In this document: positions 46,401 to 54,315 of the stretch, one piece after another
Layout: each line of letters opens with the position of its first letter
How positions within the stretch are numbered: position 1 is the first letter of the stretch
Source of the DNA: Gordonia jacobaea
GTDB lineage: Bacteria; Actinomycetota; Actinomycetes; Mycobacteriales; Mycobacteriaceae
Assembly (NCBI RefSeq): GCF_001186365.1
Contig: NZ_LDTZ01000024.1
Coordinates: 1-64,000 of the forward strand
Direction: 5' to 3'
Length of the DNA stretch: 64,000 nucleotides
Made by a program: the position numbers and the translations under genes
The notes under the pieces: model-generated
Database searches by the model: none
Seen by the model: only the letters and a program-made list of their open reading frames with translations
Told to the model about the DNA's origin: nothing

Positions 46401-47090
46401 GTGGCGCAATGCGTGGTGCAAGCCGATGACCTGGTCAGGGAGTATCGCCTCGGCGACGAGCGGGTTCGCGCGCTCGACGGGGTGAACCTCACGCTCGACG
46501 GTGGGCAGTTCGTCTCCATCGTCGGGCCGTCGGGCGCGGGTAAGAGCACGCTGCTACACATCATCGGGGCACTCGACACCCCGACGTCGGGATCGATCGA
46601 GGTCGACGGCGTCGACCTCGCGAGCCTCGACGACAACGCGGCGTCGGCCTTCCGTAGGCATCGCGTCGGGTTCGTGTTTCAGTTCTTCAACCTCGTGCCG
46701 ACGATGTCGGCGTGGGAGAACGTCGCGCTACCAAGGCTTCTCGACAGTCAGTCGCTGCGACGCGCAAAGCCGCGGGCCGTCGAGCTTCTCGACCGCGTCG
46801 GGCTCGGCAACCGTATCGATCACCGACCGTCGGAGTTGTCGGGCGGACAGATGCAGCGCGTCGCGATCGCGCGCTCGTTGATGATGGAGCCGTCGATCCT
46901 CCTCGCTGACGAGCCGACCGGCAACCTCGACTCCCACACCGGAGACTCTGTCCTCGAACTGCTGTCCGAGGTTGCGCACGACGCGCCGAATCGCTTGGTG
47001 ATCATGGTGACTCACGATCCGCATGCTGCCGATGTCGCCGATCGGACGATCGTCGTGCGCGACGGCAGGGTCGCAACCGATGGTGACTAA
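46401..47090 (+). CDS. ABC transporter ATP-binding protein (MacB/LolD type)
   Basis: A 229-residue ATPase driving an FtsX-like permease. Walker [11 protein letters not shown]-loop QFFNLVPT, signature LSGGQMQR, Walker [14 protein letters not shown] and the switch His in VTHDP are complete. The GTG at 46401 is chosen; GTG at 46413 is possible. The permease gene starts inside its last codons. It follows the AcpS gene by 34 bp on the same strand, so export may be linked to the carrier-protein cluster, though this is unproven. Confidence 0.85.
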   Translation: MAQCVVQADDLVREYRLGDERVRALDGVNLTLDGGQFVSIVGPSGAGKSTLLHIIGALDTPTSGSIEVDGVDLASLDDNAASAFRRHRVGFVFQFFNLVPTMSAWENVALPRLLDSQSLRRAKPRAVELLDRVGLGNRIDHRPSELSGGQMQRVAIARSLMMEPSILLADEPTGNLDSHTGDSVLELLSEVAHDAPNRLVIMVTHDPHAADVADRTIVVRDGRVATDGD

Positions 47091-49593
47091 GCTGTTCGCC
47101 GCGCTCACGCGTGTGCGGGTCCTGAACCTGCGTGAGCTGCGTGATCACCGTCTGCGCGTGGTCACCTCGCTCATCGTGGTCGCGGTCTCGTCGGCGCTGT
47201 TGATCGCGGTACTCGGTACGTACGGGTCACTGAGCGAGTCGATCCGCGACTTCGACGCCGCGATCAACGGTACGGCCCAGCTCGAGGTGGCGTCGATCGC
47301 GGATTCGGGAATCGACGAGTCGGTTGCGGGAGATATCCGCGCACAGGTTCCCGACGCCAAGTCGGTGGTTCCTGTCATCCGCGGTACGGCGGTCGTCGAC
47401 GACAAACGAATTGCGCTGGTGGGATCTGACTTTCGGGCACGTGCCCTTGCCGGCGGTGTCCAGGAGGCCGCAGCCACCGGGCTGAGCCCGGGCGACCTCG
47501 ACGACGGCGTCATCGTCGGGTCGGGTACGGGTTTGTCTCTGGGGCAGCGACTCTCGGTCAACGGAGTCGACGTCCGGGTGGTGCGGGTAGTCGACGGTGC
47601 GGGACTCAACAACGGCGACTTCATGTTCGCCTATCTCGGCTTGGCTCAACGCCTCACCGGGCTGAGCGGCAAGGTGTCGTCGATCCTCGTCGTCGCAGCG
47701 CCGGGCGTCGATGTCGGCACGCTGCGTGACGAGGTGCGGCGCGTCGTCGATGGGCGTGCTGTCGTGGTCGATCCGGGGTTCCGCGCGAAACAAGCTGAGG
47801 TTGCCGGGTCGGTGACCCGTGATTCGACGCTGCTCGTGTCGCTCATCTCGCTTGTGATCGCCGCATTCCTCGTGTTCAACACGATGAACATGGCTGTGGC
47901 GTCACGCCGGGCGTCGTTGGCGATGGTTCGCGCGTTGGGCGCCAAGCGATCCCATCTGGTCTCTGACCTGCTCGCAGAGTCTGCGGTCTTCGGGTTCGTC
48001 GGCGGCTTGATCGGCGTTCCGATCGGAATCCTCGCCGGCCGCTGGGCCATTTCACGGGTTCCGACGACGAAACGGGATTCGGTCTCGATCGTCGTTGACT
48101 ATCACCTGCCGTCCTATGCGCCGGTCGTCGCGGTGATCGCGTGTGTGCTTGCCTGTGTTGCCGCGACCTCGCTCGCCGCGCGATCGGTGTTCGCCGTGTC
48201 GCCGGTCGAGGCGATGGTGTCTGGACAGGTCGCCGACACCGGTCCGCAGCGCGGACCGCTGACTGTGTTGGCAGCGGTCGCTGGTGTTGCGCTGCTCGTC
48301 GGATCGTGGTTCATCGCCGTCGATGTTCCGGGACGCCCGGCCATCGTCGCCGGCGCGGTGTATGCCGTTGGCGCGCTTCTGGTCTGCTTCGCGCTGACCC
48401 GCCCGCTTGTGCGGCTCGTCGTGTCGGTCGCCCGACGATTCGGCGGTCCTGGACAACTCGCTGCGGTCAACACGGAACGCGCTCCGCGACGCGCCTGGGC
48501 GACGCTGATGACCGTTGCGGTCGCCATCGCGGTGGGAATGGGCACGTCTGGTGCGCTCGACAATCTCGTCGCGTCGATCTCACATTCGCTCGACGGACTC
48601 GGCGACCCCGACTTCTACGTCTCGTCGACGCCGCGCGACGAGATCCCTGCGGGCGCAGCGTTACCCGGCGCGATCGCCGACGAGGTGCGCGCGGTGCCGG
48701 GAGTGTCGCGGGTTGTCGGAGCGCAGTGGGCCAACGTCAATGTGGGTGAGGCTCGGATTCTCGTCCAGGGACTCGAACCGGGATCGACGGCGCCGTTCAC
48801 CAAAAAGACGACGCCGCAGGCACTTTCCGACGTTCTCGACGGTCGTGGAATCATCTTGTCGAGCGTGCTCGCCCGGTCCCTCGACGCCGACATAGGTTCG
48901 ACGCTGCGCCTGGCAACACCAACCGGCTATCGCGACCTCGTCGTACGCGACATCGTCGATTACATCTCCATCGACTCCGGTACCGCTGCAATGTCGAATC
49001 CGCTTCTCGCGCAGTGGTTCAACCGGACCGGCGACACGTACCTACAGATCGATGTCGAGCCGAGCACCGACCGCGCCGCGGTGCAAGAGCAGTTGCAGCG
49101 CATCGTCGACGCGCATCCGTTGCCGCTGTCGGGGACCGCATACGTCTACACCGGAGCACAGGCGCTGGCGGCAACCCAGCAGCAGGCGCAGCAGGCGGGT
49201 GCCTTCACTGTCGCCATCCAGTGGATCGTGTCGGTGGCCGCCGCGATCGCATTGCTCAACACACTGTTGTTGTCGGTCCTCGAACGTCGTCGTGAGCTCG
49301 GTGTGCTGCGCGCGATGGGGGCGTCGCGTCGATTCATCTCCCGCATGGTGGTCGCCGAGGCCGGCGCAATAGCGGTGGTCGGCACGGTCACCGGGCTCGT
49401 GATGGGTACTGGCCTGCACTTCTTGGCCGACAAGATCCTGTCCGCGACGACGTCGCTGGACATCACCTACTCGCCTCGACCGTCGACTCTGCTCTTCGTC
49501 GCGGTGTCGATCGTGTTGTGCCTTGTAGGGGCGTTTGTGCCCGCGGCTCGCGCTGCTCGGATGAACATCACCGAGGCGATCGTCGAGGAGTAG
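47080..49593 (+). CDS. FtsX-like ABC transporter permease
   Basis: An 837-residue permease with two FtsX domains. Helices cluster near residues 20-42, 265-290, 315-345, 355-385, 415-470, 480-505, ~715-740, ~765-785 and ~805-830, separating two large extracytoplasmic MacB-type core domains. Such pumps work by mechanotransmission on extracytoplasmic substrates: lipoproteins, peptides or secondary metabolites. Overlaps the ATPase gene by 11 bp. Substrate unknown. Confidence 0.85.
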   Translation: MVTKLFAALTRVRVLNLRELRDHRLRVVTSLIVVAVSSALLIAVLGTYGSLSESIRDFDAAINGTAQLEVASIADSGIDESVAGDIRAQVPDAKSVVPVIRGTAVVDDKRIALVGSDFRARALAGGVQEAAATGLSPGDLDDGVIVGSGTGLSLGQRLSVNGVDVRVVRVVDGAGLNNGDFMFAYLGLAQRLTGLSGKVSSILVVAAPGVDVGTLRDEVRRVVDGRAVVVDPGFRAKQAEVAGSVTRDSTLLVSLISLVIAAFLVFNTMNMAVASRRASLAMVRALGAKRSHLVSDLLAESAVFGFVGGLIGVPIGILAGRWAISRVPTTKRDSVSIVVDYHLPSYAPVVAVIACVLACVAATSLAARSVFAVSPVEAMVSGQVADTGPQRGPLTVLAAVAGVALLVGSWFIAVDVPGRPAIVAGAVYAVGALLVCFALTRPLVRLVVSVARRFGGPGQLAAVNTERAPRRAWATLMTVAVAIAVGMGTSGALDNLVASISHSLDGLGDPDFYVSSTPRDEIPAGAALPGAIADEVRAVPGVSRVVGAQWANVNVGEARILVQGLEPGSTAPFTKKTTPQALSDVLDGRGIILSSVLARSLDADIGSTLRLATPTGYRDLVVRDIVDYISIDSGTAAMSNPLLAQWFNRTGDTYLQIDVEPSTDRAAVQEQLQRIVDAHPLPLSGTAYVYTGAQALAATQQQAQQAGAFTVAIQWIVSVAAAIALLNTLLLSVLERRRELGVLRAMGASRRFISRMVVAEAGAIAVVGTVTGLVMGTGLHFLADKILSATTSLDITYSPRPSTLLFVAVSIVLCLVGAFVPAARAARMNITEAIVEE

Positions 49594-49605
49594 CGTCGAA
49601 TTGGA

Positions 49606-49625
49606 TTGTCAATAATTGTTGACAA
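49606..49625. promoter_or_regulatory. operator-like inverted repeat over the -35 box
   Basis: TTGTCAATAATTGTTGACAA carries TTGTCAA and TTGACAA arms around six bases and covers the -35 box of the promoter for the HTH gene. A third arm-like TGTCAAC lies at 49634-49640 inside the promoter spacer. Autorepression by the HTH protein is the simplest reading. Confidence 0.55.
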
Positions 49626-49647
49626 CGGGCTGGTGTCAACATAACCT
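49619..49647 (+). promoter_or_regulatory. SigA-type promoter, leaderless start
   Basis: TTGACA (49619-49624) and TAACCT (49642-49647) are separated by exactly 17 bp. Transcription would start about 7 bases further on, at the ATG at 49654, giving a leaderless mRNA; no ribosome site precedes that ATG. Confidence 0.65.
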
Positions 49648-49653
49648 GACATC

Positions 49654-49884
49654 ATGCACGACGAACCAACGACACCAGAGCAAGATCTGGCCGGAGCCGC
49701 CGCGAGCGACGACCCGGCCATCGGCCTCGCCGCTGTCCGCGCACTGCGGACCCTGGCTGACCGGCTCGAGGAAGTACAGGTTGCGAACGCTCGATCCAAG
49801 GGCTGGAGCTGGCAGGCGATTGCAGAGATTCTGCAGATCAGCCGCCAGGCCGTGCACCAGAAGCATTCACAACGTGAGGCCTGA
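49654..49884 (+). CDS. small helix-turn-helix regulator
   Basis: A 76-residue protein. Residues 24-47 form an Ala/Leu-rich helix and residues 50-71 (GWSWQAIAEILQISRQAVHQKH) a clear helix-turn-helix of the type found in short sigma-like or AsnC-like domains. It has a leaderless promoter overlapped by an inverted repeat, suggesting autoregulation. The Clp-N gene begins 22 bp later, so the two form an operon. Confidence 0.8.
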   Translation: MHDEPTTPEQDLAGAAASDDPAIGLAAVRALRTLADRLEEVQVANARSKGWSWQAIAEILQISRQAVHQKHSQREA

Positions 49885-49906
49885 GAGGGCCGAAAGGAGA
49901 ACCATC

Positions 49907-50821
49907 ATGTTTGGACGATTCAGTCGAGACGACAAGATGATGCTGGCATTTGCCACGCAAGAAGCCGCCGACCTGGGACATCGCCAGCTCGGCAACGACC
50001 ACCTCATCCTTGGCATGCTGTGCAACGCGCGTTCGCCGTTGTTCGGGCTGCTCGGTGAGCAGGGTCTGAAGCTCGACGCGGCGCGCGACGTCGTGCGGGC
50101 TTACCACGAAGAAAACGACGCCGACGAGGAGCAAGCCGCCGAGCAGAGCGCCGCCGAACGCTACGAGGAGGATCGCGAGGCTCTTAAGAGCATCGGGATC
50201 GACCTCGACAAGGTTCGCGCCGCCGTGCGCGACCGCTTCGGGGACGACCTCTCCGAAGGCTGGGCCGAGCGACCCGAGCGTGGCCGTGGTTCGCGTGGAC
50301 GCGATTGCGGTCCGCGTGGAGGCGGTCCGCGTGGTCGAGGCCGTGGACACGGTCACGGTCACGGCCGTGGGCGCGGTCGGGGCTTCGGCCCTGGCTTCGA
50401 CCCGCGCGAGGGTTTCGACCCGCGTCGCGGAGGGCCCGGGGGCTTCCCGGGTGGTCCGTTCCCGGGTGGTCCGTTTGGGGGCCCCTTCGGGCCCGAGGGT
50501 CCGTTCGGTGCCGAGTTCGGTCCCGGGCAGTTCGACGGCGAGTCCGACGGTCGGGGCCCCTGGGAGCCCGGTCGTGGACGGCGCGGCCCGCGCGGTCGTG
50601 GTGGCCGACCCCGCTTCGCGGCCGAGACCCGCGACGCGTTCCGGGCTGCGGTCGAGATCGCGCGTGAGCGCAACGACCAGCTCCGCGCCGAGTATCTACT
50701 CCTGGGCATCCTGGAGGTGAACGACCCGGCGTCGCGCGCCGTCGTCGAATCTGCCACGAGCGCAGAGGATCTCAAGGCCGCCGTCCTGGCGAGCCTGCCG
50801 GAGGTCGACGCGGAGGTTTGA
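49907..50821 (+). CDS. Clp-N domain protein with Gly/Arg-rich central insert
   Basis: A 304-residue protein with Clp N-terminal (double Clp-repeat) modules at both ends and no ATPase domain. The first repeat-like segment (~8-115) has ATQEAADLGHRQLGNDHLILGML, the second (~236-300) has RAAVEIARERNDQLRAEYLLLGIL. Between them residues 124-235 are low-complexity: RGRGRGHGHGHGRGRGRG followed by GGPFPGGPFGGPFG. Clp-N modules bind substrates or adaptors of Clp chaperones, so it may be a substrate-capturing factor; the insert could bind nucleic acid or promote condensation (inference). The ATG follows GAAAGGAG. Confidence 0.8.
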   Translation: MFGRFSRDDKMMLAFATQEAADLGHRQLGNDHLILGMLCNARSPLFGLLGEQGLKLDAARDVVRAYHEENDADEEQAAEQSAAERYEEDREALKSIGIDLDKVRAAVRDRFGDDLSEGWAERPERGRGSRGRDCGPRGGGPRGRGRGHGHGHGRGRGRGFGPGFDPREGFDPRRGGPGGFPGGPFPGGPFGGPFGPEGPFGAEFGPGQFDGESDGRGPWEPGRGRRGPRGRGGRPRFAAETRDAFRAAVEIARERNDQLRAEYLLLGILEVNDPASRAVVESATSAEDLKAAVLASLPEVDAEV

Positions 50822-50850
50822 TCTCTCGGGGTCTGATCTCGGGCCTGTCC

Positions 50851-50932
50851 GTGCGCAGAAAGTTACGCGCCAGGGGTGGTTCGCCTGTACCGGTACAGGT
50901 GGACCACCCCTGAGTCGTAGGTTTCTGCGCGC
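50851..50932. repeat. 82-bp palindrome upstream of nuclease-like gene III
   Basis: Symmetric about 50891/50892: centre CCTGTACCGGTACAGG, then CAGGGGTGG/CCACCCCTG, then GCGCAGAAA/TTTCTGCGC at the outside. Nearly all of the element can fold as one hairpin. It begins 29 bp after the Clp-N gene stop and ends 61 bp before gene III. Degenerate relatives occur three times just after gene III. Confidence 0.9.
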
Positions 50933-50993
50933 GCCGGAGGCCCTGTGGAGAGATTTCCCGCGCGTGCCCGAATCCGGTGCACACTGTGTCGCC

Positions 50994-52058
50994 ATGGATG
51001 ACTTCGGTGTGTATCGGGTTGCCGAGCTGCTGCGCGACGGAATGTCGCCGAGAGATGTTCGACGCGGCGTCGAAGAGGGCCAACTACTGCGACTGCGCCA
51101 CGGCTGGATGGCCACCGATGGTGCCGACCCGCTGGTCGTCGAGGCGGTCCGCGCGGGCGGCTGCCTCACGTGCGTGGCGGCGCTCAAGCTGCACGGGTTC
51201 TGGATTCCCCCGCGCGTCAAGGCATTACACGTGCGCGGGACGGCCTCGGCGCATCGTCGACATCCCCGACGATTCTGCCGCCAGTACGGCGGGCACATGA
51301 GGGTCGACGCCGCGGTCGACGAGCCGATAACAGCGTTGCGTCACGCACTGCGATGCCTCACCGAGGAGCAGACGATCGTCGTCACCGACTCGATGCTCCA
51401 CCGCCGATACCGTTTCGACGCTGGCAAACCCGTCGGAAAACCCAGCGACGCGGGCGAGCTTGCGGGCAAGTCCGACGGCGCGGGCACGCTCGCGGGTAAG
51501 TCCGACGGCGCGGGCACGCTCGTCGGCAAGCCCGGTGGCGCGGGTTCGCTCGTCGGCCAGTCCGGCGGCGACGACGAGGTGGAGTCCGACCTCGTCGTGC
51601 CCACCGTCGAAGAGATCCACTCGGCGTTCGACGGTGCGCCGAAGTCGGTGTGGCGACTGCTCGGCGAGTGTGACCCCAAGGCTGCGTCGGGCATCGAGTC
51701 GATCACGCGGGTTCGTATCCGCCGCAAGGGTGTACGGCTGACGACGCAGGCACACATTCCGGGCGTCGGGCATGTCGACATGCTGATCGGAGACAGGCTG
51801 GTCGTCGAGGTCGACGGTTATGCGTTTCACTCCGAGAAGGAGAGTTTCCAAGAGGACCGTCGTCGAAACCAGGTGCAGGCCGCGGGCAACTACGTGTACA
51901 TGCCGTTCACCTACGACGACGTCGTCAGCCGGTGGCCCCACGTCGAGGCGACGATCATGGGCGCCGTCCACAACGGGGTGCACCTCAATCCGCGGCGGCG
52001 CTCGACGACGATCCTGACGTCCGACGAGTTCTTCGAGCAGATCAACTCGCGCAGATAG
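50994..52058 (+). CDS. AbiEi-like wHTH plus DUF559/Vsr-like nuclease domain protein III
   Basis: A 354-residue protein of unproven function, paralogous to gene II at 30 kb (shared RHGW-A, ADP-VV-AV-AGG and LH-RG spacing). The N terminus (VAELLRDGMSPRDVRRGVEEGQLLRLRHGW) is a winged helix. The C terminus has E235, D262 (GHVDMLIG) and E272 (LVVEVDGYAFH) of a PD-(D/E)XK-like fold. A 50-residue insert of five 10-residue repeats (AGTLAGKSDG type, residues 144-193) separates the halves. The stop codon lies inside a palindromic repeat arm, and the last 18 codons are duplicated downstream. ATG at 50994; GTG at 50964 is possible. Confidence 0.7.
   Translation: MDDFGVYRVAELLRDGMSPRDVRRGVEEGQLLRLRHGWMATDGADPLVVEAVRAGGCLTCVAALKLHGFWIPPRVKALHVRGTASAHRRHPRRFCRQYGGHMRVDAAVDEPITALRHALRCLTEEQTIVVTDSMLHRRYRFDAGKPVGKPSDAGELAGKSDGAGTLAGKSDGAGTLVGKPGGAGSLVGQSGGDDEVESDLVVPTVEEIHSAFDGAPKSVWRLLGECDPKAASGIESITRVRIRRKGVRLTTQAHIPGVGHVDMLIGDRLVVEVDGYAFHSEKESFQEDRRRNQVQAAGNYVYMPFTYDDVVSRWPHVEATIMGAVHNGVHLNPRRRSTTILTSDEFFEQINSRR
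51423..51572 (+). repeat. in-frame 30-bp minisatellite in nuclease-like gene III
   Basis: Five tandem 30-bp units built on GGCAAGTCCGACGGCGCGGG encode AGTLAGKSDG-like decapeptides. The unit length is a multiple of three, so copy-number change keeps the frame. Genes I and II lack this insert. Confidence 0.85.
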
Positions 52059-52438
52059 TTACGACTCTGGGGCCCTTGGCCTGTACCGGTACATGCGCGC
52101 CGCCTATGGGCTGTAGTTTTCTGCGGTCCGGTCGGGGTCCGGGCCCCGGGTCGCTGCTCGACGACGATCCTGACGTCCGACGAGTTCTTCGCGCAGATCA
52201 ACTCGCGCAGATAGTTGCAGCTTTGGGGCGCTTGGCCTGTACCGGTACATGCGCGCCGCCTATGGGCTGTAGTTTTCTGCGGTCCGGTCGGGGTCCGGGC
52301 CCCGGGTCGCTGCTCGACGACGATCCTGACGTCCGACGAGTTCTTCGAGCAGCTCGACTCGCGCAGATAGTTGCAGCTTTGGGGCGCCTCGCCTGTACCG
52401 GTACATGTGCACCGCCCATGGGCTGTAGTTTTCTGCGG
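52000..52438. repeat. 156-bp tandem repeat capturing the 3' end of gene III
   Basis: Copies start at 52000, 52156 and 52312 (period 156; the last is cut at about 52438). Each begins with the last codons of gene III (GCTCGACGACGATCCTGACG ...), passes through its stop, then the degenerate palindrome with CCTGTACCGGTACATG and TTTTCTGCGG, then GTCCGGGCCCCGGGTC. The first copy's stop is the real end of the gene; copies 2 and 3 are coding-like remnants. They fill most of the 423-bp gap before menA, which holds no other gene. Confidence 0.9.
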
Positions 52439-52481
52439 CTCTGGCCGCCCGCGCGCACCCCGACAGCCCGCGCCCCGCCCG

Positions 52482-53351
52482 CTACCCGACCGCCAGCCCG
52501 ACGGCGGTGAGCACGGCCCACGCGAGCATGGCCATGCCCGTGGCGCCGAGCGACGGAATGAGTCCCGGGCCGACGGCTCCCGCGCGGACCGCCTGGTATG
52601 CCTTCCACAGCAGGGGAGCGGCGAGCAGCCCGAGCAACGCCCACGGGGTGGCCGCGACGAGCACGACGCTCATCACGAGCGGAACCAGCAGCAGCACGCC
52701 GTAGAAGCGTCGGGTTGCGGCGTCGCCCATGCGCACGGCCAGGGTGTTCTTGCCCGACTCGCGGTCGGTGGGGATGTCGCGCAGGTTGTTGACCACGAGC
52801 ACCGCCGTCGAGAGCGAGCCGACCCCGACAGCGCACGCCAGTCCCACCCAGTCGACGGTCCCGACGGTGACGTACTCGGTCCCCAGCACGGCGACGAGCC
52901 CGAAGAAGACGAACACCGCGACCTCGCCGAGTCCGATGTAGCCGTACGGCTTCGACCCTCCGGTGTAGAACCACGCCCCGGCGATACAGATCGCTCCGAC
53001 GATCACGAGCCACCAGGCCGTCGTCGCGGCGAGTACCAGACCGCACACGGCCCCGATCCCGAAGCACAGGAACGCCGCGCGCTTGACCGACTCCGGTGAT
53101 GCAGCGCCTGAGCCGACGAGGCGCATCGGGCCGACGCGCTCGTCGTCGGTGCCACGGATGCCGTCGGAGTAGTCGTTGGAGAAGTTCACGCCGATGATGA
53201 ACGCGATCGCGACAACTGCGGCCAGCGCAGCCTTCCACCAGTTCACGCCGCCGATGTGCAGGCCTGCGCCGACACCGGCGACGACGGGTGCGATCGCGTT
53301 GGGGAGTGTGCGGGGTCGCGCCCCGGCGATCCACTGCTTTGGGGTTGCCAC
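52482..53351 (-). CDS. menA: 1,4-dihydroxy-2-naphthoate polyprenyltransferase
   Basis: Attaches the polyprenyl tail to 1,4-dihydroxy-2-naphthoate in menaquinone synthesis, at the inner membrane. The 289-residue UbiA-family protein has about eight helices and both Asp-rich motifs: [16 protein letters not shown] and [14 protein letters not shown]. Its location after the ccs region matches Rv0534c. The gene ends close to repeats of the nuclease-like gene III locus. Confidence 0.95.
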   Translation of the reverse strand: MATPKQWIAGARPRTLPNAIAPVVAGVGAGLHIGGVNWWKAALAAVVAIAFIIGVNFSNDYSDGIRGTDDERVGPMRLVGSGAASPESVKRAAFLCFGIGAVCGLVLAATTAWWLVIVGAICIAGAWFYTGGSKPYGYIGLGEVAVFVFFGLVAVLGTEYVTVGTVDWVGLACAVGVGSLSTAVLVVNNLRDIPTDRESGKNTLAVRMGDAATRRFYGVLLLVPLVMSVVLVAATPWALLGLLAAPLLWKAYQAVRAGAVGPGLIPSLGATGMAMLAWAVLTAVGLAVG

Positions 53352-53475
53352 CCTAGAACCCTAGACCGACGGTGAGCTCGGACGCGGGGCACCACCGGCC
53401 ACGCGCCCGATCACGGCGAACTCGTCACAGCAGGCACACGCTACAGCAACCCGCTTGTCACAGGAGCGCACCCGG

Positions 53476-54255
53476 CTACTGGCTCGACAACCCGAACGCG
53501 GTGAGCACAGCTTTGGTCGCCTGGTCGGACGGGAACGCGCCGTGGACGTCGATGACCTGGATGCCCTCGGCGTCCATGGCGGCGGCGTATCCGGCGCTCT
53601 GATCCGACGACGCGCCCTCGACGCTCTGCTTGATGACGGCGATCTTGGCCTTCGGATACTTCTTGGTGAGCTGATCGATCAACGGTTGGACCTGCGCGGC
53701 GAGCGGCGTGCCCTGATCGGGTGAGCTCGCGTAGTTGAGCAGGATGAGATCGGGTGTGACCTCGGGGCGGATCAGCTTCGCGAGGTTCTCCTGCGCATAC
53801 GAGGGGCCCTTACCCGCGGTGCTTCCGTTCCAGTAACCGATCGGACCGTTGGTGCCCTCGCCGAGGCCGGTCATGGGTCCGTAGGCCTCGGTGGAGGTGT
53901 TCCAGTACTTGGTGGCGACCGGCCGGTCGAGTGCCTTACTGATCGCCGAACCGAGCGCCGGCGCCCAGCCCTGCTGATCGGCACCCGTTGCATCACCGAG
54001 CAGCACAATGGTCTTGGGGGTCTTGGGCGACGACTTCGCGCTGTCCATGAACGCGACCGTCGCCGGGGTCGCAGTCGGTGCGGTACTCGACGGCGCAGCA
54101 TCCGATGGCGTACCGCTCGACGCAGTCGAACTGACGCCGCTTGTGCGGTTCCCCGACACCACAAGTCCGACGATCAGCACGACAACACAGACGATCATGA
54201 CCACCCAGGCCCAGATCGGTGCGGAAGCCCAGATTCGCTTCAGCAGACTTCCCAT
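53476..54255 (-). CDS. membrane-anchored SGNH-like exported protein
   Basis: A 259-residue protein with an N-terminal anchor helix (~12-37) and Ser/Thr/Ala/Pro-rich linker. The outer domain starts IVLLGDATGADQQGWAPAL, resembling an SGNH hydrolase but with GDA where GDS is expected, and ends with VIDVHGAFPSDQATK, possibly the Asp-x-x-His block. Without the serine it may not be catalytic. ATG at 54255 follows GGAGTGA; GTG at 54267 is an alternative start. Confidence 0.65.
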   Translation of the reverse strand: MGSLLKRIWASAPIWAWVVMIVCVVVLIVGLVVSGNRTSGVSSTASSGTPSDAAPSSTAPTATPATVAFMDSAKSSPKTPKTIVLLGDATGADQQGWAPALGSAISKALDRPVATKYWNTSTEAYGPMTGLGEGTNGPIGYWNGSTAGKGPSYAQENLAKLIRPEVTPDLILLNYASSPDQGTPLAAQVQPLIDQLTKKYPKAKIAVIKQSVEGASSDQSAGYAAAMDAEGIQVIDVHGAFPSDQATKAVLTAFGLSSQ

Positions 54256-54315
54256 GCGACTAATCACTCCATCTTCTCGCCCACGCCCCGAAGGGTCACA
54301 ATAGCGGCCCGTCGG

